From NCBI GenBank assembly GCA_030686995.1, contig CM060693.1, forward strand, positions 120,927,228 to 120,991,227: a DNA stretch of 64,000 nucleotides, written 5' to 3'. This document shows positions 48,736 to 58,573 of the stretch, one piece after another. The first letter of the stretch is position 1. Every line of letters begins with the position of its first letter. The position numbers and the translations under genes are program-made. The notes beneath the pieces are model-generated. The model ran no database searches, was not told where the DNA came from, and worked only from the letters and a program-made list of their open reading frames with translations. The DNA is from Artemisia argyi (Eukaryota > Streptophyta > Magnoliopsida > Asterales > Asteraceae).

Positions 48736-50726
48736 TTTTGACAACAAAAATGCTCTATTACTAAGCAAACTTATGCTTAATAAGTTTGCAAGTGAACTCT
48801 TAAGGTCGCTGATAAGATCAAGGACCAAATGTGAGTTCAAAAGAAAGTAAATGGACTTCTTAAAAGTTTACAATAAATATGAAGGAGTAAACATTTTCTC
48901 TGACCAACATTCTTTTTATATAGTGGAGTACGAGGATATCACGTGTGGGATTGTTGGGAAGTGCCAAGCAATTAGTGGAAAGTATATCTTCCATTAAATG
49001 TTTCTATTTTTGGAAAACCAACAACCTTACTTTAGTAAGCCAACTGTTTAATGTCCTTTCACTAACTCGTACTTGATTTTACTTTATGCAAAATGCATTT
49101 ATCCTGCTCTTTTGCATTCTTAAAAAGTCCCGCCTAAATATCTAAAGAGGTATTTTCAAGCTACGCTTTGTTGGATGATCAGAGAGCTGATAGGTTTATC
49201 GAATTATTGTCAACCCCTAATGAACTTTCTTCCTTCAGCTTCAATTTCTTATACATACTAGCTAAATCCATATCAGCTAGCGAGTATGTTTTCAAGTAAT
49301 CTTCGACTTCCTTGACGATGTCTCTGACTTGAAGTTCGTTGATGTTGCTCATTGACTTCATTATCAACGAGTCTTCTTGACTTAAACTAATTTGTGTTCA
49401 AAACATGATCAGAGATCATTGGACACTACATTAGCCCAACAAAAAACAATCGTCTCTTCATGAAAAACACAATACGTATGGATCAATCATGTGATGATTT
49501 ACGCGACTACTAGACTAAAGTTGATCACCTTAACAAGAAAGTAATAGTTTTAAAGAATATATGGAAACCTATAAATGGGTTAGGAGGCTATAACACCTTT
49601 GGAATTGGTTATTTGAGTTTAGTAACTAGTTGCCTTGTTGGAGCCTTGTATTCTTTCATATTGTTATTACAATTTTTTAGAAAATTTACACTATAAAAAT
49701 TATAGCTAAGGGATCACGTGCCCCCTCCTGTCTCCGCCCATGTGTACAATTATTTACTTAAAAGAACACATATAGATTTCAAATAAGATAATTGTAGTGG
49801 CATCCATAATAAGTCAAAAAGGACTCTAAACATATTGTTCAGACTACTCATGCCAAGACCAAATCATTCGGTCGGTCTCCTCTGTTGAACGCGACCCCTC
49901 CCTTACTTCGCATCGCACAAACCAAACGTCCCCCCTCCCTGTAATTTTGAAAGGTTTTTTCTATCAGCAGACCGAATGAATTGGAAGTGTTTGTGAGTAT
50001 GTTTTTTTATTATTATTTTTTGTGGGGTATGTTTTTGGTTGTTACTACGGTCGCCTTACTACGAGCATTTGGTCTACTTGATTTGGCGCTAATCTGACGG
50101 GGCTGTTTGGTCAATATGGTCACAATTACTATTAGTCTTACGCAAATGTATTTAAGCTTGTTTTCTTGTCAATTTGTGTTAGGAGTTTGGTTCAATAAAG
50201 ATAAAAAGAAATAATAAAAAAAAGCTATTCATTTTTCAAAATGGAAAAACCTAATTGCATATTTTTTTTTTTTTTTTTATTTTTTTTATTTATTTATTTA
50301 TTTTTTTTTAGCAAGTAAATATCTTATAAACTGTTAACCATTGAACAAAACTAATTACACCATCCCGTCAAGCATAAAATCATCTTTTATTAGAAAGACA
50401 CTTCTATATATTTTTGATGAAATATATTTTATTTTTTACTAGTAAATTTTTTTTGGCATGTGTTGAAATATCGCCTTGAAAAATCACATGTGATTTGAAA
50501 TTCAAAACTTGCACCACAAGTCACATGTGATTTCATATTTGTCTAATATTAAATACCTATAAATAATGATAATAAAAAGTATTTCGAAACGTTCGTCTAC
50601 TGATAGATAAAAAATTCTCGTCGTGGTAATATATTTTTTGTCGCTGAACTTGTAATCTAATTTATATTAAAAAAAAAGTTGAGTTTTTTCTTTTGATAAA
50701 AAATAAATGCTCAAAAATATTTAGTC

Positions 50727-50727
<1 letters not shown>
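48736..50727. other. Intergenic DNA, no gene recognised
   Basis: A 62-residue frame at 49179-49367 (-) has no recognisable domain. Palindromic AATCACATGTGATT copies lie near 50485-50535. Confidence 0.55.

Positions 50728-50817
<90 letters not shown>
50728..50817. repeat. (TA)n microsatellite
   Basis: An AT array of about 90 bp bordering the left side of a foldback element. Confidence 0.97.
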
Positions 50818-50819
<2 letters not shown>

Positions 50820-50820
50820 A

Positions 50821-51000
50821 AGGGATCAAGTAAGAAGAATAATTAAAATAAGAAGGGTAAGAAGTAATTCTAGCCACACATTTCAAATTAGGAGGGAAAT
50901 TTTGAAGAAAGATGCATCCACTTTTGTAGGTGCATTTGAAATGTGTGGTTGTTGTTACTTCTTATCATTCCTATTTTAATTATTCTTCCTATTTGATCCT
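50821..51000. mobile_element. Foldback MITE between (TA)n arrays, about 180 bp
   Basis: The left arm begins AGGGATCAAGTAAGAAGAAT. The right arm in complement begins AGGATCAAATAGGAAGAAT. The arms pair along almost the whole element, through to CCACACATTTCAAAT at the loop. It has AT arrays on both sides, as expected for an element that duplicates TA. The superfamily is not fixed. Confidence 0.8.
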
Positions 51001-51003
51001 AAG

Positions 51004-51016
51004 TCTCTCTCTCTCA

Positions 51017-51100
<84 letters not shown>
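51004..51100. repeat. (CT)n(TA)n compound microsatellite
   Basis: A CT array of about 35 bp runs directly into a TA array of about 60 bp. Confidence 0.97.
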
Positions 51101-51103
<3 letters not shown>

Positions 51104-51630
51104 CTTTATTGAATTGACCCTTAGAATCAAATACTCATTTCTCTAAGGGGTTTAGTATGATTTTTTGTTTGATTTGACATTAAACATTTGTTTGTTTACA
51201 TATTTTAGGATGAGGAATGGATTTAGGAATCCAAGATTGAAAATAGATAAATAGGTGGGTTTTGGTATGTAAGTAATATGTTTGATGGGTCTAATCTAGG
51301 GGTGGCAATCGAGTCGTGTTTGTATTGACCTATCCGGGTTCATGGGTTGGCGGGTTATTATAACCTCTACCCAAACACGACCCATTTATTAATCGTGTCA
51401 AGAAACTCAACCCAAACCCAGACCTGCATAACATTTGTAACCCGTTTGTGACCCATTTAAGTAAATATGTTAAGCGGCAAATAAGGTTAGTGGTTTATCT
51501 ATTTAACTAGTTTAAATGCAAAAATAATATAAGGATCTCAACTATGGTTAACATAACATACAAATAACTATACGATAATTTCAATAATATAGAATTCACT
51601 TATATTAAGTACTTAACAAAATACATTTAA

Positions 51631-51691
51631 TTCAAATCCAAAATAAACTCAAAGTTATGTATTTTACTTTTTAGAGGCTTATATACTTTTA
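51631..51691. repeat. 61-bp direct repeat flanking the Helitron fragment, left copy
   Basis: Starts TTCAAATCC and ends ATATACTTTTA. Matches 53296-53356 at 59 of 61 positions. Its last base directly abuts the Helitron CTAG end. Confidence 0.93.
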
Positions 51692-53295
51692 CTAGCCTAA
51701 GGCCCGGCCGTTGGCCGGCTAGCTTAAAGAATTATTTATCAAACTTAACAAATTATTGTAACCATAATGTTAAAATATGCATGAATGATGTTGTAGAATA
51801 AAAAAGGATGTAAAATATATAACCTTGGATGTATTGTTTAAATGATAACATGCTATAACAAAGATTTTAAAGAAATTCAAAGACGATTTAGGACTTCTTT
51901 GTACACAACGTTTGTTGTGTGATTACAGTGGTTCCCATCACTATCACAACACAAAACTTTGAGGCCCTTCTTGCTCTTTACCCTTGACACAGCAACATAT
52001 AATTGTCCATGTGAAAATACCGGTCGTTCCAAGTATAGTCCCACTTTAGATAATGTTTGCCCTTGACTTTTATTAATTGTCATGGCAAAACAAATAGATA
52101 TGGGGAATTGTCTCCCGTTTAGTTGAAAAGGCATCTTCTTATCGGAAGGGCTAATATTCATGCCAGGGATAGCGACGACCATTCCTAATTTACCACCGGA
52201 TATGATCTTTGCCTCGATGTTATTTACCCCCATTCGAACAATTTGTAACCTTGTACCGTTACAAAGCCCACCTCTTTGGTCTATGTTGCGTAGACACATT
52301 ATTGGAGCCCCAACTTTCAAAACTAACTTATGATTAGGAATACCAGACATTCTTATTGTGTTTAAGAATTCTGTAGTATACAACGACTCATCGTAGTTGA
52401 AATCCACATCTATATCGGACACAGAATCATAGCTATAGCAAACCTTCTCCCTCCCTTCCAATTTGGACATCATTCGGTCATTGATTTTGTCCACCTCTTC
52501 GTGTGTGGGCGCAAGAATAGCTCGATCTTGAAAATATAGGGGATCCCACAAATTATCCTCCCAATTCTCGTAAGTATCTTTTATGATAGCACCCACATGA
52601 TCATCAGAATTAGGAATAAGCATTTCTTCAGGGAATTCAACCTCAGCATGACCATCATTCTTTCCTCCTATTTTTCCCTCGCCTATATTCAATATCCAAT
52701 CAGCAAACTCATTAATTTCGGTTGCATCATTTGGATTTGACCCCACACGAAGCCTCATGTTTTGTGTAAGCTTTAAAAGTGTGCAATGCTTCCACAAATA
52801 AGACTTGTTAAGTGAAGCGTGTACCACGTATTGCCTAGTACCATTTGGAATGACAGGAAGTATTTGGCGAAAATCTCCCCCAAAGACAACTACTTTACCA
52901 CCAAACACATTATCCGAATCATTGTTGTAATCGGCTGAACATATGTCCCTTAATGTTCTATCAAATGCTTCAAAATCCAGCTTGTTAATCATTGGAGCCT
53001 CGTCCCATATTATTAGCTTAGTCTCCCTTATCAAATCAGCGAGGTCTCCATCAGCTTTAATAGAACACATAGAATCTTCAACAATATTTATAGGTATAGC
53101 AAAACGGGAATGGGCTGTTCTTCCACCTTCAAGCAAAAGGGATGCAATACCACTGGATGCAACATTTAAAACAATATTACCTTTAGACCTTAAAGCTGCA
53201 GTCAACGTCTTGTACAAAAAAGTCTTGCCGATGCCTCCGTACCCATAAAAGAAAAACATGCCTCCACTATTATTGTTGCATGCATCAATAATAGT
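51692..53295 (-). mobile_element. 5'-truncated Helitron with intact 3' terminus
   Basis: Reading on the minus strand, the helicase frame is followed after about 180 bp by a GC-rich hairpin (CCGGCC-AAC-GGCCGG, 51704-51718) and then CTAG at 51692-51695, followed by T. This is the standard Helitron 3' end. The 5' end, including the Rep nuclease and N-terminal helicase, is missing; sequence stops within the helicase at about 53295. Confidence 0.82.
51877..53259 (-). pseudogene. Helitron PIF1-like helicase, C-terminal part
   Basis: A 460-residue open frame with SF1B helicase motifs: Walker A GYGGIGKT, Walker B LIIWDEAP, GGDFRQILPV, KLTQNMRL, and the C-terminal TINKSQGQTL and QLYVAVSRVKSKKG. The reading frame remains open upstream of the listed Met to about 53300, so the Met is internal and the protein is N-terminally truncated. 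Full Helitron proteins carry an upstream Rep (HUH) domain, absent here. No internal stop is present, so the loss of the 5' part is the main lesion. Confidence 0.9.
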
Positions 53296-53356
53296 TTCAA
53301 ATCCAACATAAACTCAAAGTTATGTATTTTCCTTTTTAGAGGCTTATATACTTTTA
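53296..53356. repeat. 61-bp direct repeat flanking the Helitron fragment, right copy
   Basis: Differs from 51631-51691 at two positions, both A/C. Confidence 0.93.
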
Positions 53357-53781
53357 TTGGTTCACGGGTCGACCTGTTTAATACTTACTCAACCCAAACA
53401 CGACCAGTTTATTAAACATGTTAGACGGGTTGACCTGTTTTTGACCAAAACCTGTTTATCCTCAACCCAAACCTGTTTAACTTCGTGTCTGGTTCATGTC
53501 GTTTAATTGAATAAATAAGTATAAGCAATGCCAAGTACTAAAGTACATACATTTGAAACACATACAAATATTCAATTGAATAAATAAGTAATGTCAAGGC
53601 TGAGGTGGCACTTGCCAACCTCACGTCCCGACACCGGCTGGAGGCGTCAAGGTGTTGCACGATGAGGAACGCCTTGCAAGCAAATAGTATTTTTTTATTT
53701 TATTTTATTTTATTATTATTTATTTTATTTTAATCTTTTTGGATGTGTAGTGGGAAGAAGACAAGCAAACACTCCTTTTAC

Positions 53782-54012
53782 GGCTATGTTTGGCACAAAC
53801 TTTTTGGAGCTTTTTTGGGCAATAAGCAGTGAACAATGAGCTTTTTGATTTCTAATGTTTGTTTGGCATGAGAGCTGTGAGCTTTGCTATTTTTTAGAAA
53901 AGCTCATTTTCCCAATGCTTTTTTATGAAGCTGTGAGCTTTTTTGGCTACTGCTCACAGCTCACTGCTACTGCTCACTGTTACTGCTCACAGCTACTTTT
54001 GCCAAACATAAC
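53782..54012. mobile_element. MITE, about 230 bp, upstream of the TPR gene
   Basis: The ends GGCTATGTTTGGCACAAA and, in complement, GGTTATGTTTGGCAAAAG are inverted repeats. The interior has repeated TGCTCAC(T/A)GCTACTGC units. The target duplication is not resolved. It ends about 230 bp before the TPR start codon. Confidence 0.65.
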
Positions 54013-54240
54013 CTACATATAATGTAAATTTGTATTTCTATATTTAGTTTGGGTTTGAAAAAAAGTAAAAAAAGTGACGAGTTAATAAAAAGGTATTTTA
54101 ACTTGAGTTAAAAAACTAAAAAGGTTTTGGCATGTATGATCCTACAAGTATACAACCAACAACGCCTTATTTTGACCAGCATTGAATCTAAACCCCCAAA
54201 ACACCATCCCCTCAAATCAGAAAACCCCCAAAAATAAAAA

Positions 54241-54882
54241 ATGGAAATGGATCTTATAACACAAGCTTGTTTCATCATCTCAACAATCATCCTCTTCTTA
54301 TACATGCAAAAAATCCCCCAAACTTTCCTCACCAAACTCCGTCGCAAAAACCAGCACCGTTCCAACGCCAAGCGTCACTTTATCATCGGCGCTCAGCTCC
54401 TAAACAAATCACGCGCCACCAAAGACCGTACAAACTCCATCAAACTCGCCAAACAAGCCGCAACCGAAGCGGCCAAATCAATCTCACTCGATCCAACCGA
54501 CGCCGCTTCGTACATACTCAAAGCCTTGGCCCTAGATCAACAAGGTCTGGTGACGTCAGCGATTGAAGCGTTGGATGAAGCGTTAGGAGACGGGACGGTG
54601 AATTCGTTGAGTTATGGTGAGAGGAGTGACGCGTTGTTGAAACGCGCTGAGATGAAAGTGAAATTGAGTAAGAGAGGTGTTGTGGATTCGGCGGTTGAGG
54701 ATTTGGTTGAGTGTTGTAAGTTGAAAGGGGATAATGCGAATGCGTATAGATTGTTGGGGGAGTGTTATGAGAAGAAGGAGATGCTGGAGGATGCGGTTGT
54801 GGCGTATGAGCGCGCGGTTAGGATTGATCCTGGGTGTGGCGTGGCGAAGGACGCGCTGAACCGGTTAAACCAAGTGGAGTGA
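54241..54882 (+). CDS. Small TPR protein with N-terminal membrane anchor
   Basis: A single-exon gene of 213 residues. Residues about 5-22 (LITQACFIISTIILFLYM) form a hydrophobic helix. A basic stretch follows (KLRRKNQHRSNAKRH). Then come TPR helices: AAKSISLDPTDAASYILKAL, a middle pair around ALLKRAEMKVKLSK, and a canonical final unit with NANAYRLLGECYEKKEMLED. It resembles single-exon plant TPR-like proteins of unassigned function; a membrane-tethered chaperone or scaffold role is possible but unproven. The start is the first ATG, immediately after an A-rich leader. Coding GC is much higher than the flanks, as expected of a real gene. Confidence 0.88.
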   Translation: MEMDLITQACFIISTIILFLYMQKIPQTFLTKLRRKNQHRSNAKRHFIIGAQLLNKSRATKDRTNSIKLAKQAATEAAKSISLDPTDAASYILKALALDQQGLVTSAIEALDEALGDGTVNSLSYGERSDALLKRAEMKVKLSKRGVVDSAVEDLVECCKLKGDNANAYRLLGECYEKKEMLEDAVVAYERAVRIDPGCGVAKDALNRLNQVE

Positions 54883-54999
54883 TGGTTTAACTCGTTCAAC
54901 GCGGCTATATTTTGCGTTGTAATATTTATGGGATTAAAGCTTATGGTATTTGGGTTCATGAGTTTATATGATTCCATGAGTTTATTTTTTTGAGTTTAA

Positions 55000-55234
55000 G
55001 GGGGTGTTTGTTTATGCTTATATAGCCGGCTTATGGCCTATATGGCTTTCGGTTTATGTCTCATAAGTTCACTTTTTGAAACTTATATAAGCTTATCATG
55101 ACGTAATAAGCTGAAACTTATATAAGCTGAAAAGTTTCAAAATAAACCACAAAAAGTGAGCTTATAATTCATAAACATAAACCTAAAACCAAATAAGCCG
55201 TAAGCCCGCTATTTAAGCTTAAACAAACACCCTC
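55000..55234. mobile_element. Tourist-like MITE, 235 bp
   Basis: The termini GGGGGTGTTTGTTTATGCTT and, in complement, GAGGGTGTTTGTTTAAGCTT are inverted repeats. TAA duplications lie at 54997-54999 and 55235-55237. It sits 117 bp past the TPR stop codon. Confidence 0.85.
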
Positions 55235-55419
55235 TAACTTAAGTTTAGTTTATAGTTTCTAGTTTATAAACGTATTTACTACCTTTTCGTCATAAAAACC
55301 TCACAAATAAGAAGTAGAAGATACGAGTTTAGAAAACATAGGCCAAAATCATATAAACACATATGCTTGTAGATGTATAAACAAGCAAAAGCATAACATA
55401 TAGGATTGCTGCATTTAGT

Positions 55420-55765
55420 GGGCGTTTGGATAGTACTTTAAGCAGATAAGCTGTTTAAGAGATAATGTTTAGAGTTGCTTATTTCATGTTTATTTTCGGG
55501 GTTGCAAATTTGTTTCAACGGGTTTTTACTTTAGATGAGAAGGTAATATGTTGATTGCATCTCAGATAAGGTTTTAAATGTTTTATTTAGAATAATTAGA
55601 ATAATTGGTTTACTTAAAATAATTAGTATAAGGAGATCGTCGCATTATTCAAACGCTGCAGACTCATTATTCAACACTGCAGACTGCTTATCTTCATGAA
55701 AATAAACAAATAGGCTACCGAAGAAGAAAAAGAAAAAAAGCAATCCCAAACGCAAATATATATGT
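55420..55765. mobile_element. Probable MITE, about 345 bp
   Basis: The left end TGGGCGTTTGGATAG and, in complement, the right end TTTGCGTTTGGGATTGC are similar. The duplication is unclear. Confidence 0.45.
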
Positions 55766-56377
55766 TTTCATATTCAAAGAAGATTTATGCATCGTCTTCA
55801 GGGATGGAACATATAAGGGCCGAGGGGGGTTGTGCCCCCACAAATTTTTTTGATTCTGTATATTTTATACTTTTTTATTTATAATTTCAGTCATTTTTAA
55901 TACAAAAATTTTAGCGTTGTGTACATCGAACCTCTTAAAATACTTTACAAGTTGGCCCTTCTAATAAAAACGTTCAAGTTTTGCATATGATCATCTTGTT
56001 ATTTTTCTTGTCAATCATGTGTCTATTTCGTTATTTTTCTTATCAATCAAGTGGTCCTTGAGGTTGCCTGGACTAAAGATTTTCGCCTTCCATTGGTTCC
56101 ATGGGTTGTTTACAAATTACAACAGCTTCCAGCTTCCATAGCACGCTCTCTGAACGTGAGTATCAAGAATCTAATCATCTATTATAAATTATAAATGTAA
56201 CAAAATCAAAATTTAATATTCAAATTTATGAATAGACATAATGATTTGAGTTTACAAACAGTTAAATCATATTGTAATATATAGTATCACCAACTAATAC
56301 ACAAATTAGAATTTCTCAATTAAAAAATTAAGAGTGCAAATTATTTCTTTACTTGATAACTAGGAGAGCATTCTATT

Positions 56378-56381
56378 TATA

Positions 56382-56416
<35 letters not shown>

Positions 56417-56600
56417 TTTTGTGCGAGAGCTAGATCTTTTTTGGGTATATCTGGATTTTCGATTAATTTTAGGGCGATTACCTTTTTAGATAGCCCGGGT
56501 CAGCGTAAGTGAATCTCTTTGGTCACAAAGGGATTAATTGTCTCCCTGTTGGATTCGAACCCTTGACTTCCGCTTTTGCGAGCGCTAGAATTATTTATTT
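56378..56600 (-). repeat. tRNA-related SINE candidate and poly(A/T) run
   Basis: On the minus strand, 56530-56560 contains GGGTTCGAATCC, an RNA polymerase III B-box-like sequence. The element runs toward a 36-base homopolymer at 56378-56413. A tRNA-derived SINE is plausible. No clear A box or duplication was confirmed, so this is not called as a tRNA. Confidence 0.4.
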
Positions 56601-57059
56601 TTTTATTTTTATTTTTTTATTATTTTTTTTGACAATAAAATATTTGACAAATGTCTAAAAAGTATGTGAGATTTTTGTTAGACCGGAGTGACATATTGTA
56701 CGACTAAAATGATGTTTTGTAATACGAGTTTTGTCTTATTTGAATAAGTGAGATTTATGATTGACTTTTTGAATAAGATAAGACTGGTCTAACAAACATT
56801 TTGATTTAACAAAATAACCAATTTTTGAACACTTGTCAAATTTGTTACGAAGTTGACTATTTTTGTAAATGATTTTTTTATTTTACTAGAAAGTGAATGC
56901 GTATTATGTTTTGTAATTTCTGAATTTTCTCTTTATTTAATGTATTATGTGAGTAGGTGACCCAGGTCAACTCGTACAATCGCATTAATAAATAATAACG
57001 TGTCTGAAAATTATTCGCTTTTATCTGACCCACCGTGTTGTACAAGTCTTTTGGTGTTA

Positions 57060-57414
57060 GGCTAGTAGGCAAGGTGACTACACCTTCACCATACACATCA
57101 GCGTCATATCAGCTTTCTCTCTCCTCTCACTTCCTTTCACCACTCTTCATTTTTTAGAGGGCAAGAAACCTCTAACTTCACCTTTTATTAAATACCCACT
57201 TTATAAAAATATACCTCATTAAATACCCCACACACACTCATACACAAAATAAAAAATAATTAATGGGTCCCTTTTTTTCTTTTTCATTTGGTTGTCAGAC
57301 CACCAAATTTTATTTTGAGAATTGGTCCCCACACATGATCATGGATGGTAGGCAAGGGAGAAGGAGTGTGAAGTGGGGCCATTTGGTGATACCTTAACAC
57401 CTTGCCTAGTAGCC
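57060..57414. mobile_element. Tourist-like MITE, 355 bp
   Basis: The termini GGCTAGTAGGCAAGGTG and, in complement, GGCTACTAGGCAAGGTG differ at one base. TTA duplications lie at 57057-57059 and 57415-57417. The predicted frames inside are not credible genes. Confidence 0.88.
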
Positions 57415-57417
57415 TTA

Positions 57418-58074
57418 GAGGTGATTTTTTCGAAGCGTTCTTTGCAATACATGACTTCAGAATAAGACAAAAGGGCCTCTTAAAATAGTCAATGTAATTT
57501 CTTACCATCCGCACAAACTTTTCCTCTTTTATATTTTCACCATAATCACTGAGATCAATATTCACCAAAAAATATATGAGTTACACGTCCATACCTTTAA
57601 AAATTGAAAAAGAAGAAAAAAGATGAAAACTTAGTCGTGATTGAAATCACATACTCTGACAATTGACGGGTCAGGTGTGTTAACAACCGACGACCCCCAC
57701 AGCATACCACATCCTCTAAGAATGATTAATGAACAACCAATTAGAATGGTTCAAACCAAACAAAGGGACCCATTGAGACTTCATCTTTTTCAAAAGATAT
57801 TAGACATGATATTCCCTACACGTATAAAATTTTGTTCTTTGCAAGACTTGTGATTTTTGCTTGACCACCATGTTGTATTGCATTTATTGTTAATAATTAT
57901 ACGAGTACCCGTGTATAGTAACGAGATTTATAACGGCAGATAATTATTGTGATACTTTGGTTAAGTGTTTTGTGTAACTATAGCTGTTTGCCGCTAAAAA
58001 ATCTCGTTTCTATGCATGGGTACTCCTCCAGTTATTTTTGAAACCTCCAATATGCATACGCCTCTTTTATATAC
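57418..58074. other. Intergenic DNA before the gypsy element
   Basis: No gene, paired repeat or RNA feature was recognised. Confidence 0.55.
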
Positions 58075-58528
58075 TGATGACGTATAGTTTATATTTGGGC
58101 CACGAGCCTAAATGATAAACATTACTAAGGCCCAAACCCACCACGAGTGGGCTATCATAACAGCGATTTGGGCCGCGTTACCAATGGGATTGGGCTCACG
58201 AAAGCCCAAGCCCAACCAAACTATTTATGGTCTAGATAAGGATCTTCTATTTACGGATAAAGATCCTTGGACCGGATAAGCACCATACGTGCAAAGAGTA
58301 AGAGGCACGAAACCTACAAGGATTCTGCGCATCTACAAAACCGTAACTCTTTAATATAACCTAAAACCGATTACTTACTCTCACGCCGGAGGATAATCGT
58401 GGGAGACAATCCCACGATAAGCCTAACGGTGTTTGTTTACTTTCTTATTGCGCAGGTTTCAAGCATTAAGAGCGAATTGGTACAAGAGCGAGATCCCAAA
58501 CTAGGAACGCCCAACTTTTGTATCAACA
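58075..58528 (+). mobile_element. Ty3/gypsy (Tat/Retand-like) 5' LTR
   Basis: Begins TGATGACGTATAG and ends ATCAACA, about 454 bp. It is collinear with 39198-39687 except for an internal deletion of about 36 bp that removes the TATATATAG box and flanking leader. The 3' LTR would lie beyond the window. Confidence 0.9.
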
Positions 58529-58530
58529 AG

Positions 58531-58549
58531 TGGCGCCATCCGTGGGACC
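58531..58549 (+). promoter_or_regulatory. Primer binding site
   Basis: TGGCGCCATCCGTGGGACC begins two bases after the LTR, in the usual place. The priming tRNA cannot be named with confidence. Confidence 0.75.
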
Positions 58550-58573
58550 CTACACTAAGAACTTGGAACTAGA

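Larger units (their letters stand above)
51297..53630. mobile_element. Probable non-autonomous hAT element split by a Helitron fragment
   Basis: The left end TAGGGGTGGCAATCG is a common hAT MITE terminus. The interior is full of AACCCAAACACGACC and TTATTAATCGTGT phrases that continue on the far side of the Helitron insert (53357-53530). A decayed right end, CTTGCCAACCTCA, may be at 53610-53625. No clear 8-bp duplication was found, so the right limit is uncertain. Confidence 0.45.

Noticed and set aside
49179..49367. 62-residue minus-strand frame with a plausible helical sequence
   Set aside because: No recognised domain, no splice partners seen, and length within chance expectation.
56530..56560. 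tRNA gene suggested by GGGTTCGAATCC on the minus strand
   Set aside because: No acceptor stem, anticodon arm or proper A box could be assembled. A SINE-like remnant is more likely.
57284..57568. 94-residue minus-strand frame
   Set aside because: It overlaps the right part and terminus of a Tourist-like MITE.
39198..58528. A single 19-kb retrotransposon bounded by the two gypsy LTRs
   Set aside because: The second LTR is followed by a primer site and gag, so it is itself a 5' LTR, and unrelated cellular genes lie between.
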